In this document: positions 31,744-39,462 of the stretch, piece by piece
Numbering within the stretch: the stretch's first letter is position 1
How the letters are laid out: every line of letters starts with the position of its first letter
Source: an uncultured Oscillospiraceae bacterium
GTDB lineage: Bacteria; Bacillota; Clostridia; Oscillospirales; Oscillospiraceae
Reading direction: 5' to 3'
Length of the DNA stretch: 39,462 bases
Assembly (NCBI GenBank): GCA_934591745.1
Contig: CAKTPQ010000018.1
Location: 1-39,462 of the forward strand
Translations under genes and position numbers: made by a program
Notes under the pieces: generated by a model
Databases searched by the model: none
Told to the model about the DNA's origin: nothing
The model's input: the letters and a program-made list of their open reading frames with translations, nothing else

Positions 31744-33459
31744 TTACTTGTGGGCCAGGGCCTTGTTGGCCTCGGCCATTTCCTGGAAGATACCAGCGTG
31801 CTTCTTGGCAATGATGGCGCGGATGACCAGCAGGGTCGCCACCATCAGCGCGCAGGCAATGATCAGGCAGATGACCACGTTCTGGATCAGACCGGCCAGA
31901 ATGAAGCTGACGAAGGTCACACCGGAAACCGTCAGAGCATAGGGCAGCTGGGTGAACACATGGTTCAGGTGGAAGCAGTGAGCACCAGCGGAAGCCATGA
32001 TGGTGGTATCGGAGATGGGGGAGCAGTGGTCGCCCATAACACCGCCGGAGCAGGCAGCCGCCAGACCAATGGTGCACAGAATGGGCTGGGTGTCATAATT
32101 GAACACCTGCACAACGATGGGAGCCATGATGCCGATGGTGCCCCAGGAGGTACCGGTGGCGAAGCCGATGGCAGCACCGATCAGGAAGATCACGGCGGGC
32201 AGGAACTTGGCCAGATCGCCGGCGCCGGACATGGCGTTGACAACGAAGTCGGCGGAGTACATGCCGTAACGGGTCAGACCGCACAGCGTCCACGCGAAGG
32301 TCAGGATCAGGATGGGGGAGATCATCTGGATGAAGCCGTTGGGCACGGACTCGAAGGACTTCTCGAAGCCGATGGAGCCGCGCAGCCAGAAGTAGATGAA
32401 CGTGAACACCAGAGCCAGCATGGAGCCGATGGCCAGGCCGGCGCCGGAGGATGCGTTGGAGAACGCGCCCATGAAGTCGCCCACATACTCGCTCTCGGCA
32501 TCATAGTAGCCGCCGGTGTAGATCAAACCCACGATGCAGGTGGCAATCAGCACGATGACGGGCAGCAGCAGATCCAGCACGGAGGACTTGCCCTTGGAGC
32601 CGGTCTCGTAGTCGTCGGCGCCTTCAAAAGGCCGCTCGGGAGTGGTGAACAGGTCGTTCTTGACCTGGGCGTTGTACTCGTGGGTCAGCATGGGGCCGAA
32701 ATCGATATTCAGCAGAGAGATGACCACGATCATCAGCAGGGTCAGCAGGCAGTAGTAGTTCCAGGGGATCTGCTTGATGAACATCTCAATACCGCTGACA
32801 GACTCGGAATTGACGTAGCCGGACACGGCGGCAGCCCAGGAGGACACGGGAGCGATCATGCAGACGGGAGCGGCGGTAGCGTCGATGACGTAGGCCAGCT
32901 TGGCGCGGGAGATGTGATGGCTCTCGGTGACGGGACGCATCACAGCGCCCACGGTCAGGCAGTTGAAGTAGTCGTCGATGAAGATCAGCACGCCCAGCAG
33001 CATGGTCATCAGCTGTGCGCCGGCGCGGGTCTTAACGGCTTTCTTCGCCCAGTGGCCGAAGGCCTCGGAGCCGCCGGTCTTGTTCATCAGGTCCACCATG
33101 ATGCCCAGAACCACCAGGAATACGATGATGGCGATGTTGCCGGCGTCAGAAACGGTGGTGACAATACCGTTGTCGCCCTCCACCAGCTGTACCAGCGTCT
33201 CCCAGGGAGCGTAGTTGCTGACCAGCAGAGCGCCCACCAGGCAGCCCAGGAACAGAGAGGAATAGACTTCCTTACTGATCAGAGCCAGAACGATGGCCAC
33301 GATGGGGGGCAGCAGGGACCAGAAGGTGCCCGCGAACGGGGTGGTCGCGCCCTCGACGAGGATGGGGGCGTCCTTATAGCTGATGCCCAGAATGACCAGC
33401 AGCGCCACAAAGACACCCAGCGCAATGAAATACGCGATCTTGGTACTTTTCTTTTCCAT
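31744..33459 (-). CDS. nhaC: NhaC-family Na+/H+ antiporter, copy 1
   Basis: The product is 571 residues with about twelve to thirteen membrane segments, fitting the NhaC family. Conserved parts include FWSLLPPIVAIVLALISKEV, GVLIFIDDYFNCLTVG with the paired acidic residues, FATGTSWGTIGIMAPI and MGDHCSPISDTTIMASAGA. Members exchange sodium for protons, and some relatives exchange organic ions or amino acids. It is the most diverged of three tandem paralogues (for example HWAKKAVKTRAG, and Phe in CFHLNHVF), and faces the racemase operon. It has its own promoter, a strong GAGGAGGT RBS and its own terminator. Confidence 0.92.
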   Translation of the reverse strand: MEKKSTKIAYFIALGVFVALLVILGISYKDAPILVEGATTPFAGTFWSLLPPIVAIVLALISKEVYSSLFLGCLVGALLVSNYAPWETLVQLVEGDNGIVTTVSDAGNIAIIVFLVVLGIMVDLMNKTGGSEAFGHWAKKAVKTRAGAQLMTMLLGVLIFIDDYFNCLTVGAVMRPVTESHHISRAKLAYVIDATAAPVCMIAPVSSWAAAVSGYVNSESVSGIEMFIKQIPWNYYCLLTLLMIVVISLLNIDFGPMLTHEYNAQVKNDLFTTPERPFEGADDYETGSKGKSSVLDLLLPVIVLIATCIVGLIYTGGYYDAESEYVGDFMGAFSNASSGAGLAIGSMLALVFTFIYFWLRGSIGFEKSFESVPNGFIQMISPILILTFAWTLCGLTRYGMYSADFVVNAMSGAGDLAKFLPAVIFLIGAAIGFATGTSWGTIGIMAPIVVQVFNYDTQPILCTIGLAAACSGGVMGDHCSPISDTTIMASAGAHCFHLNHVFTQLPYALTVSGVTFVSFILAGLIQNVVICLIIACALMVATLLVIRAIIAKKHAGIFQEMAEANKALAHK

Positions 33460-33494
33460 GTGTGTGATTTACCTCCTCACAATTTGGTTTTTCC

Positions 33495-33536
33495 ATCCTA
33501 ACTGTTTTTCAGTTGGTTGTCAATATTTCACCAACT
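33495..33536 (-). promoter_or_regulatory. Promoter of nhaC copy 1 with inverted repeat over -35
   Basis: Minus strand: -35 TTGACA (33518-33523), 17-bp spacer, -10 TAGGAT (33495-33500). Arms AGTTGGT (33511-33517) and ACCAACT (33530-33536) flank the -35 hexamer. Confidence 0.75.
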
Positions 33537-33540
33537 TGCA

Positions 33541-33570
33541 GGGTGGGTAATTTTGAACAAATTATGAACC
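33541..33570. repeat. Conserved upstream block, nhaC copy 1
   Basis: These 30 bp (GGGTGGGTAA through ATTATGAACC on the + strand) are identical to 35662-35691 upstream of copy 2. Both lie about 18 bp beyond the -35 box. A shorter form is at copy 3. Confidence 0.85.
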
Positions 33571-33790
33571 GCAGTTTTTCTCTTTCCTCCAAATTTCAGG
33601 GCTTTTTATGTGATATTATCATATGTTTTGCGTTCTTTTCATGTATTTTATATAGTTTATGCAAATTTTTATTACGTTTCTTATCGTTTTACTTGCGAGT
33701 AGAGCATCATTTTTTCGGGTTTGTTACGCCGAGGATGCGCTAAGGTTCTATTTTTAAAATATGATATTTCGCTAATTTCGTGCAAAGGGA

Positions 33791-33825
33791 AAGACCGCCG
33801 CACCGGCAAACGGTGCGGCGGTCTT
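33791..33825 (-). terminator. Terminator after nhaC copy 2
   Basis: A perfect 15-bp stem (33791-33805 with 33811-33825) and 5-base loop, followed by TTCCC on the minus strand. Confidence 0.85.
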
Positions 33826-33863
33826 GATGAAAGCAGCTATGTACTTCCGAAGCAGGGTGTACC

Positions 33864-35579
33864 TTACTTGTTGGCCAGAGCCTTGTTGGCCTCGGCCATC
33901 TCCTGGAAGATGCCCTGATGCTTCTTGGCCATGATAGCGCGGATGACCAGCAGGGTCGCCACCATCAGCGCGCAGGCGATGATGAGGCAGATGACCACGT
34001 TCTGGATGATACCGGCCAGAATGAAGCTGACGAAGGTCACGCCGGAAACAGTCAGCGCGTAGGGGATCTGGGTGAACACGTGGTTCAGGTGGTAGCAGTG
34101 CGCACCGGCGGAAGCCATGATGGTGGTGTCGGAGATGGGAGAGCAGTGGTCGCCCATAACGCCGCCGGAGCAGGCAGCCGCCAGACCGATGGTGCAGAGG
34201 ATCGGCTGGGTGTCGAAGTCAAAGACCTGGACAACGATGGGGGCCATGATGCCGATGGTGCCCCAGGACGTACCGGTAGCAAAACCGATGGCAGCACCGA
34301 TGATGAAGATCACGGCGGGCAGGAACTTGGCCAGATCGCCGGCGCCGGACATGGCGTTGACGACGAAGTCAGCGGAGTTCATGCCATAGCGGGTCAGGCC
34401 GCACAGCGTCCATGCGAAGGTCAGGATCAGGATGGGAGAGATCATCTGGATGAAGCCGTTGGGAACGGACTCAAAGGACTTCTCGAAGCCGATAGAACCC
34501 CGCAGCCAGAAGTAGATGAACGTGAACACCAGAGCCAGCATGGAGCCGATGGCCAGACCGGCGCCGGAGGAAGCGTTGGAGAAGGCACCCATGAAGTCGC
34601 CCACATACTCGCTCTCGGCATCGAAGAAACCGCCGGTGTAGATCAGGCCGACGATGCAGGTGGCGATCAGCACGATAACAGGCAGCAGCAGATCCAGCAC
34701 GGAGGACTTGCCCTTGGAACCGGTCTCGTAATCGTCAGCGCCGGCGAAGGGACGCTCGGGAGTGGTGAACAGATCGTTCTTGACCTGAGCATTGTACTCG
34801 TGGGTCAGCATGGGGCCGTAGTCGATGTTCAGAATGGAGATGACCACGATCATCAGCAGAGTCAGCAGGCAGTAGTAGTTCCAGGGGATCTGGCGGATGA
34901 ACATCTGGATACCGCTGACGTTGTCAGAGTTGACGTAGCCGGACACGGCGGCAGCCCAGGAGGACACGGGAGCGATCATGCAGACGGGAGCGGCCGTGGA
35001 GTCGATGACATAGGCCAGCTTCGCGCGGGAAATGTGATGGCTCTCGGTGACGGGACGCATGACGGCGCCCACGGTCAGGCAGTTAAAATAGTCGTCGATG
35101 AAGATCAGGACGCCCAGCAGCATGGTCATCAGCTGTGCGCCGGCGCGGGTGTGCACGGTCTTTGTAGCCCAGCGGCCGAAGGCCTCGGAGCCGCCGGTCT
35201 TGTTCATCAGGTCGACCATGATGCCCAACACCACCAGGAACACGATGATGGCGATGTTGCCGGAGTCGGAAACGGTGGTGACGATACCGTTGTCACCCTC
35301 CACCAGCTGCACCAGCGTCTCCCAGGGAGCAAAGTTGCTGACCAGCAGAGCGCCGACGAGGCAGCCCAGGAACAGAGAGGAATACACTTCCTTGCTGATC
35401 AGGGCCAGCACGATGGCCACGATGGGGGGCAGCAGGGACCAGAAGGTGCCTGCGAACGGGGTGGTCGCACCCTCGATCAGGATGGGGGCATCCTTATAGC
35501 TGATGCCCAGAACGACCAGCAGCACGATAAAGATACCCAGCGCAACGAAATACGCTATCTTGGTACTTTTCTTTTCCAT
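33864..35579 (-). CDS. nhaC: NhaC-family Na+/H+ antiporter, copy 2
   Basis: The product is 571 residues, collinear with copies 1 and 3 and differing from them at scattered positions only. Substitutions are concentrated in the N-terminal helix, the NSDNVSGIQMFIRQIP loop and the C-terminal helices. The acidic membrane motif FIDDYFNCL and the GTSWGTIG motif are intact, so it should be functional. A 227-bp stretch (35233-35459) is identical to copy 3 but not to copy 1. It has its own promoter, RBS and terminator, so the three copies are separately transcribed and can be differently regulated. Confidence 0.92.
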   Translation of the reverse strand: MEKKSTKIAYFVALGIFIVLLVVLGISYKDAPILIEGATTPFAGTFWSLLPPIVAIVLALISKEVYSSLFLGCLVGALLVSNFAPWETLVQLVEGDNGIVTTVSDSGNIAIIVFLVVLGIMVDLMNKTGGSEAFGRWATKTVHTRAGAQLMTMLLGVLIFIDDYFNCLTVGAVMRPVTESHHISRAKLAYVIDSTAAPVCMIAPVSSWAAAVSGYVNSDNVSGIQMFIRQIPWNYYCLLTLLMIVVISILNIDYGPMLTHEYNAQVKNDLFTTPERPFAGADDYETGSKGKSSVLDLLLPVIVLIATCIVGLIYTGGFFDAESEYVGDFMGAFSNASSGAGLAIGSMLALVFTFIYFWLRGSIGFEKSFESVPNGFIQMISPILILTFAWTLCGLTRYGMNSADFVVNAMSGAGDLAKFLPAVIFIIGAAIGFATGTSWGTIGIMAPIVVQVFDFDTQPILCTIGLAAACSGGVMGDHCSPISDTTIMASAGAHCYHLNHVFTQIPYALTVSGVTFVSFILAGIIQNVVICLIIACALMVATLLVIRAIMAKKHQGIFQEMAEANKALANK

Positions 35580-35615
35580 GTGTGTGATTTACCTCCTCAC
35601 AATTTTGGTTTCCCC

Positions 35616-35658
35616 ATCTTATCCGCTTTTTAACAGATTGTCAATGTTTCAGCAATCT
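35616..35658 (-). promoter_or_regulatory. Promoter of nhaC copy 2 with inverted repeat over -35
   Basis: Minus strand: -35 TTGACA (35639-35644), 17-bp spacer, -10 TAAGAT (35616-35621). Arms AGATTG (35635-35640) and CAATCT (35653-35658) overlap the -35 region. Confidence 0.75.
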
Positions 35659-35661
35659 CGA

Positions 35662-35691
35662 GGGTGGGTAATTTTGAACAAATTATGAACC
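35662..35691. repeat. Conserved upstream block, nhaC copy 2
   Basis: Identical over 30 bp to 33541-33570, although the flanking sequence differs. Confidence 0.85.
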
Positions 35692-35908
35692 CTACTTTCT
35701 CCCTTTTCCCCAATTTCGGGCTGTTTTTACGCGATATTGTCGAGCTTTATTTGTTCCTTAACGTGTCTTTAACGGCCATTTTGAACCGCTTGACCTCTTG
35801 TATATAGCTTGATTTCGTGTATTATCCCGTCGTATATGTCGATATATCGCTATCATCATTTCGTGCGCGTCAAGATTTTTGCACGGCATTACATTCTATT
35901 AACGCGTA

Positions 35909-35942
35909 AAAAACAGGAAGTCCCGAAGGACTTCCTGTTTTT
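35909..35942 (-). terminator. Terminator after nhaC copy 3
   Basis: A perfect 15-bp stem AAAAACAGGAAGTCC/GGACTTCCTGTTTTT with CGAA loop. Confidence 0.9.
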
Positions 35943-35965
35943 ATTGGGGGGTGTTTACAGGAAAC

Positions 35966-37678
35966 TTACTTGGCCAGAGCCTTGTCGGCCTCGGCCATCT
36001 CCTGGAAGATGCCCTGATGCTTCTTGGCCATGATAGCCTTGATGACCAGCAGAGTGGCGACCATCAGGACGCAGGCAATCAGCAGGTTGATGACCACGCT
36101 CTGGATCAGACCGGCCAGAATGAAGCTGACGAAGGAAACGCCGGCCACAGTCAGAGCATAGGGGATCTGGGTGAACACATGGTTCAGGTGGTAGCAGTGG
36201 GCACCAGCGGAAGCCATGATGGTGGTATCGGAGATGGGGGAGCAGTGGTCGCCCATAACGCCGCCGGCGCAGGCAGCCGCCAGGCCGATGGTGCACAGAG
36301 TGGGCTGTACATCATAGTTGAACACCTGGACAACGATGGGAGCCATGATGCCGATGGTGCCCCAGGACGTACCGGTAGCGAAACCAATGGCGGCGCCGAT
36401 GATGAAGATCACGGCGGGCAGGAACTTGGCCAGCTCGCCGGCGCCGGACATGGCGTTGATGACGAAGTCGGCGGAGTTCATGCCGTAGCGGGTCAGGCCG
36501 CACAGCGTCCACGCGAAGGACAGGATCAGGATGGGAGAGATCATCTGGATGAAGCCGTTGGGAACGGACTCAAAAGACTTCTCGAAGCCGATAGAACCCC
36601 GCAGCCAGAAGTAGATGAACGTGAACACCAGGGCCAGCATGGAGCCGATGGCCAGACCGGCGCCGGAGGAAGCGTTGGAGAAGGCACCCATGAAGTCGCC
36701 CACATACTCGCTCTCGGCATCGAAGAAACCGCCGGTGTAGATCAGGCCGATGATGCAGGTGGCGATCAGGACCACCACGGGCAGGATCAGATCCAGCACG
36801 GAGGACTTGCCCTTGGAACCGGTCTCGTAATCGTCAGCGCCGGCGAAGGGGCGCTCGGGGGTGGTGAACAGATCGTCCTTGACCTGGGCATTGTACTCGT
36901 GGGTCAGCATGGGGCCGTAGTCGATGTTCAGGATGGAGATGACAATGATCATCAGCAGGGTCAGCAGGCAGTAGTAGTTCCAGGGGATCTGGGCCACGAA
37001 CAGCTGAATGCCGTTGACATTGTCGGACTGGACGTAGCCGGAAACGGCAGCAGCCCAGGAGGACACGGGGGCGATCATGCAGACGGGAGCAGCCGTGGAG
37101 TCGATGACGTAGGCCAGCTTGGCGCGGGAGATCTTGTGGGACTCGGTGACGGGACGCATAACGGCGCCCACGGTCAGGCAGTTGAAATAGTCGTCGATGA
37201 AGATCAGCACGCCCAGCAGCATGGTCATCAGCTGCGCGCCGGCGCGGGTCTTCACGGACTTCTTGGCCCAGCGGCCAAAAGCCTCGGAGCCGCCGGTCTT
37301 GTTCATCAGGTCCACCATGATGCCCAGGATGACCAGGAACACGATGATGGCGATGTTGCCGGAGTCGGAAACGGTGGTGACGATACCGTTGTCACCCTCC
37401 ACCAGCTGCACCAGCGTCTCCCAGGGAGCAAAGTTGCTGACCAGCAGAGCGCCGACGAGGCAGCCCAGGAACAGAGAGGAATACACTTCCTTGCTGATCA
37501 GGGCCAGCACGATGGCCACGATGGGGGGCAGCAGGGACCAGAAGGTGCCTGCGAACGGAGTGGTCGCGCCCTCAATGAGGATAGGAGCATCCTTGAACGT
37601 GACGCCCAGAATGGCCAGCAGCACGACAAAGATACCCAGCGCAACGAAATACGCTATTTTGGTACTTTTCTTTTCCAT
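35966..37678 (-). CDS. nhaC: NhaC-family Na+/H+ antiporter, copy 3
   Basis: The product is 570 residues, one shorter than the other copies at the C-terminus (ADKALAK). It shares the same membrane layout and the motifs FIDDYFNCLTVG, GTSWGTIGIMAP and MGDHCSPISDTT. Copy-specific residues include GVTFKDAP near the N-terminus and the QSDNVNGIQLFVAQIP loop. Much of the gene matches copy 2 more closely than copy 1. It begins about 1.7 kb from the NSS symporter gene start and is separately transcribed. Confidence 0.92.
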   Translation of the reverse strand: MEKKSTKIAYFVALGIFVVLLAILGVTFKDAPILIEGATTPFAGTFWSLLPPIVAIVLALISKEVYSSLFLGCLVGALLVSNFAPWETLVQLVEGDNGIVTTVSDSGNIAIIVFLVILGIMVDLMNKTGGSEAFGRWAKKSVKTRAGAQLMTMLLGVLIFIDDYFNCLTVGAVMRPVTESHKISRAKLAYVIDSTAAPVCMIAPVSSWAAAVSGYVQSDNVNGIQLFVAQIPWNYYCLLTLLMIIVISILNIDYGPMLTHEYNAQVKDDLFTTPERPFAGADDYETGSKGKSSVLDLILPVVVLIATCIIGLIYTGGFFDAESEYVGDFMGAFSNASSGAGLAIGSMLALVFTFIYFWLRGSIGFEKSFESVPNGFIQMISPILILSFAWTLCGLTRYGMNSADFVINAMSGAGELAKFLPAVIFIIGAAIGFATGTSWGTIGIMAPIVVQVFNYDVQPTLCTIGLAAACAGGVMGDHCSPISDTTIMASAGAHCYHLNHVFTQIPYALTVAGVSFVSFILAGLIQSVVINLLIACVLMVATLLVIKAIMAKKHQGIFQEMAEADKALAK

Positions 37679-37712
37679 GTGTGTGATTTACCTCCTCACA
37701 ATTTGTTCCTCC

Positions 37713-37751
37713 ATCATACTCGCCCGTTAAGATATTGTCAACCTCTTAACG
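37713..37751 (-). promoter_or_regulatory. Promoter of nhaC copy 3 with inverted repeat over -35
   Basis: Minus strand: -35 TTGACA (37736-37741), 17-bp spacer, -10 TATGAT (37713-37718). Perfect 8-bp arms CGTTAAGA (37725-37732) and TCTTAACG (37744-37751) surround the -35 hexamer. Confidence 0.78.
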
Positions 37752-37903
37752 TTATATTCGATTATTTTAACAAATTGTGAACGTGCTTTTCCGTCGTTTT
37801 TACAAAAAATCGGGTGGTTTTGCGGGTTCCGACGCTTCGGAGCCGACTTTTCGGCGACGCAGAAAGTGTTGGTAAATCAGGATTTTTGCGGAAGTGCAGG
37901 TAT

Positions 37904-37941
37904 AAAAAGGATGCCGGGGCGGCTGCCCCGGCATCCTTTTT
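37904..37941 (-). terminator. Terminator after NSS symporter gene
   Basis: A perfect 17-bp stem (37904-37920 with 37925-37941), GGCT loop, ending in a T5 tract on the minus strand. Confidence 0.9.
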
Positions 37942-37980
37942 TATGTATGTTCAGCTTTCGTTAATTTGCCGTTAAGGCGC

Positions 37981-39417
37981 TCAGAAGAAGAAGTCCTTCA
38001 GCTGGCCGTACAGGATGAGGATCATGCACAGCGGGGTGATGAACTTCACGCAGATGCCGAAGAAGCCGTAGCCGCCCATGGGATGCCCGGACTTCTCCAC
38101 CTCCTCCTTGATGACCTCCGGCCCGATCTCCCAGCCGATCATCAGGGACATCAGCAGGGCGCCCAGCGGCATCATGATGCCCTCGGACAGCATATCCCAG
38201 AAGTCCAGCCAGCAGTCGTTCCACATGCGGATGGAGGTCTCCGGCAGGTTCAGCAGCTTCCACGGCGCGAAGCTGGAGCCGCCCAGCTGGTCGGCGCACA
38301 CCAGGATGCAGCCCACGCCCACGGCGACGGCAGCGATGAGGGTGTACGTCTTGCGCTTGTCGCCCTTGCCGGCATCGCGGGCCTTATCCACGAAGTGGGC
38401 CACAATGACCTCCAGCAGGGAGATGGAGGAGGAGATGGCGGCGAACACCACCAGCAGGTAGAACAGGATGCCGAAGATGGGGCCTGCGCCGCCCATGCGG
38501 CTGAACACGTTCTGCATGGTGACGAACAGCAGCTGCGGGCCGCCCAGCGCGCCATCGGGGTCCAGGGCGAAGCGGCCGGGGATGACGCACAGGCCGGCCA
38601 TCAGGGCCACCAGCGTATCCATGGTGATGATGAGGATGGCATTGTTCTGGATGTTCTCCTTTTTATCCAGATAGGAGCCGTAGGTGATCATGGCGCCCAT
38701 GCCCAGGGACAGAGAGAAGAACATCTGGCCGCCGGCAGTGGAAAGCACCGTCAGGAAGTCGGGCGCCTCCTTGATGACGCCGTTGGCAACGGCCCAGCCG
38801 GGGATGAACATGTACTTCAGGCCCTCCGTGGCGCCGGGGAGGGTGCAGGCGCGGATGATGCAGATCAGCAGGGCCACGAACAGGGCGGGCATGCCCACGG
38901 AGCAGACCTTCTCGATACCGCCGCCGACGCCGCCCAGCACGATGAGCATGGTCAGAGCCACGAAGATCAGGCCGTAGATGATGGCCTCGCCGGGGCTGGC
39001 GATGAAGGTGCTGAACACCTCGGCACCGGTGGCCGTTCCGGCGCCGAAGGAGGCGCCGAACAGGTCGCCCAGGTTCAGGACGGTGTACTTGATGCAGTAG
39101 CCGCCCAGCGCGCAGTAGAAGAACAGAATGAAGAAGGCGGACAGGATGCCCATCCAGCCCATCCACCTGAACTTCTTGGACAGGACGCGGTAGGCCTCCA
39201 CGGCACCTTTGCCGGTCTTGCGGCCGATGGCCAGCTCGCCCACCATGACGATGAAGCCGCACAGGACCGCCAGAATGAGGTAGATGATGAGGAACGTGAA
39301 ACCGCCGGAGGCGCCCATCTTATTGGGGAAGCCCCAGATGTTGCCCAGGCCGACTGCCGAGCCGACCGCGGCCATCAGGAATCCAAAATTGGATCCAAAG
39401 CCTTTTCTTTCTTCCAT
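37981..39417 (-). CDS. Neurotransmitter:sodium symporter (NSS) family transporter
   Basis: The product is 478 residues with about eleven to twelve membrane segments, the usual bacterial NSS size. The N-terminus carries the family signature FGFLMAAVGSAVGLGNIWGF, which forms the sodium and substrate site in helix 1, followed by GGFTFLIIYLILAVLCG and GELAIGRKTGKGAVEAYR. Bacterial members (LeuT, MhsT, TnaT) import amino acids with sodium. The specific amino acid is unknown. RBS AAGGAG lies 9 bases before ATG 39417. Placed beside three sodium/proton antiporters and an amino acid racemase, it fits a sodium-driven amino acid uptake region. Confidence 0.93.
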   Translation of the reverse strand: MEERKGFGSNFGFLMAAVGSAVGLGNIWGFPNKMGASGGFTFLIIYLILAVLCGFIVMVGELAIGRKTGKGAVEAYRVLSKKFRWMGWMGILSAFFILFFYCALGGYCIKYTVLNLGDLFGASFGAGTATGAEVFSTFIASPGEAIIYGLIFVALTMLIVLGGVGGGIEKVCSVGMPALFVALLICIIRACTLPGATEGLKYMFIPGWAVANGVIKEAPDFLTVLSTAGGQMFFSLSLGMGAMITYGSYLDKKENIQNNAILIITMDTLVALMAGLCVIPGRFALDPDGALGGPQLLFVTMQNVFSRMGGAGPIFGILFYLLVVFAAISSSISLLEVIVAHFVDKARDAGKGDKRKTYTLIAAVAVGVGCILVCADQLGGSSFAPWKLLNLPETSIRMWNDCWLDFWDMLSEGIMMPLGALLMSLMIGWEIGPEVIKEEVEKSGHPMGGYGFFGICVKFITPLCMILILYGQLKDFFF

Positions 39418-39462
39418 TGCTTTCTCTCCTTACAATTTTCCCCCGCCTTACCCAGCGGGCGT

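Larger units (their letters stand above)
33460..33863. other. Intergenic region between nhaC copies 1 and 2
   Basis: These 404 AT-rich bp hold the copy 1 promoter and leader (33460-33523), an inverted repeat over its -35 box (33511-33536), a 30-bp block shared with copy 2 (33541-33570), about 200 bp without recognisable features, and the copy 2 terminator (33791-33825). The + frame 33513-33743 has no RBS and is not called. Confidence 0.75.
35580..35965. other. Intergenic region between nhaC copies 2 and 3
   Basis: These 386 AT-rich bp hold the copy 2 promoter and leader, an inverted repeat over its -35 box (35635-35658), the conserved 30-bp block (35662-35691), about 215 bp without recognisable features, and the copy 3 terminator (35909-35942). 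Confidence 0.75.
37679..37980. other. Intergenic region between nhaC copy 3 and the NSS gene
   Basis: These 302 bp hold the copy 3 promoter with its inverted repeat, the short form of the conserved upstream block (TTTTAACAAATTGTGAAC, 37765-37782), a small hairpin (GGTTCCGA/TCGGAGCC, 37825-37844, one G-U pair) of unknown role, and the NSS terminator (37904-37941). Confidence 0.75.

Noticed and set aside
33513..33743. 76-codon + frame upstream of nhaC copy 1
   Set aside because: It overlaps the copy 1 promoter and conserved block, has no RBS, and the corresponding region of copy 2 has no matching frame.

Overview
The window reads as chromosome of a GC-rich, Gram-positive, anaerobic endospore-former of the Oscillospiraceae/Ruminococcaceae type (Clostridia). 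The evidence is the order yqfC-yqfD-phoH-ybeY-era-yqzL-recO, which is classic for Firmicutes; the sporulation genes yqfC, yqfD and a ylbJ-like gene; an N-terminal-rubredoxin ('reverse') rubrerythrin; an HPr with both His15 and Ser46; and lipoproteins with clostridial signal peptides. The genus is an inference. No transposase, integrase, rRNA, tRNA or CRISPR array is visible.

Layout. 1-3.5 kb (minus): a TetR-type regulator overlaps by 4 bases a very large repeat-built secreted protein that runs off the left edge. 3.6-12.1 kb (minus): HPr, then mutS2, recO, a 32-codon yqzL-like gene overlapping recO, an 844-bp gene-free stretch full of repeats, then era, ybeY, phoH, yqfD and yqfC. 12.2-13.2 kb (plus): a YlbJ-like sporulation membrane protein, closed by a bidirectional terminator. 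13.2-19.9 kb (minus): a nucleoside-use locus with deoC, deoD, a BMP-type lipoprotein (nupN), an ABC ATPase (nupO) and two permeases (nupP, nupQ). Nucleosides are imported, phosphorolysed, and the deoxyribose phosphate is cleaved. 20.3-25.7 kb: a ribbon-helix-helix repressor divergent from a 50-residue acidic protein with a palindrome between them, rubrerythrin, a phosphohexomutase, truA, a LysE-type exporter divergent from an HxlR regulator, and an MgtC-family membrane protein. 25.9-30.0 kb (plus): an FbpABC/AfuABC-like ABC importer. 30.1-39.4 kb: an amino-acid (ornithine-type) racemase with a small membrane protein of unknown function (plus), facing three tandem, nearly identical NhaC-family antiporters and an NSS-family sodium symporter (minus).

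The most unusual items are: (a) a roughly 240-bp multi-hairpin repeat present in two inverted copies 12 kb apart, plus a fragment; (b) a 55-bp duplication of the 3' end of era flanking 159 bp of hairpins, like an attachment-site scar; (c) the RHH/50-aa protein pair sharing a 22-bp palindrome; (d) the nhaC triplication, with signs of gene conversion and a different inverted repeat across the -35 box of each copy; (e) several very compact control regions, such as the truA promoter nested inside an inverted repeat that probably terminates lysE. All functional calls are from reading motifs and gene order; no database search was run.
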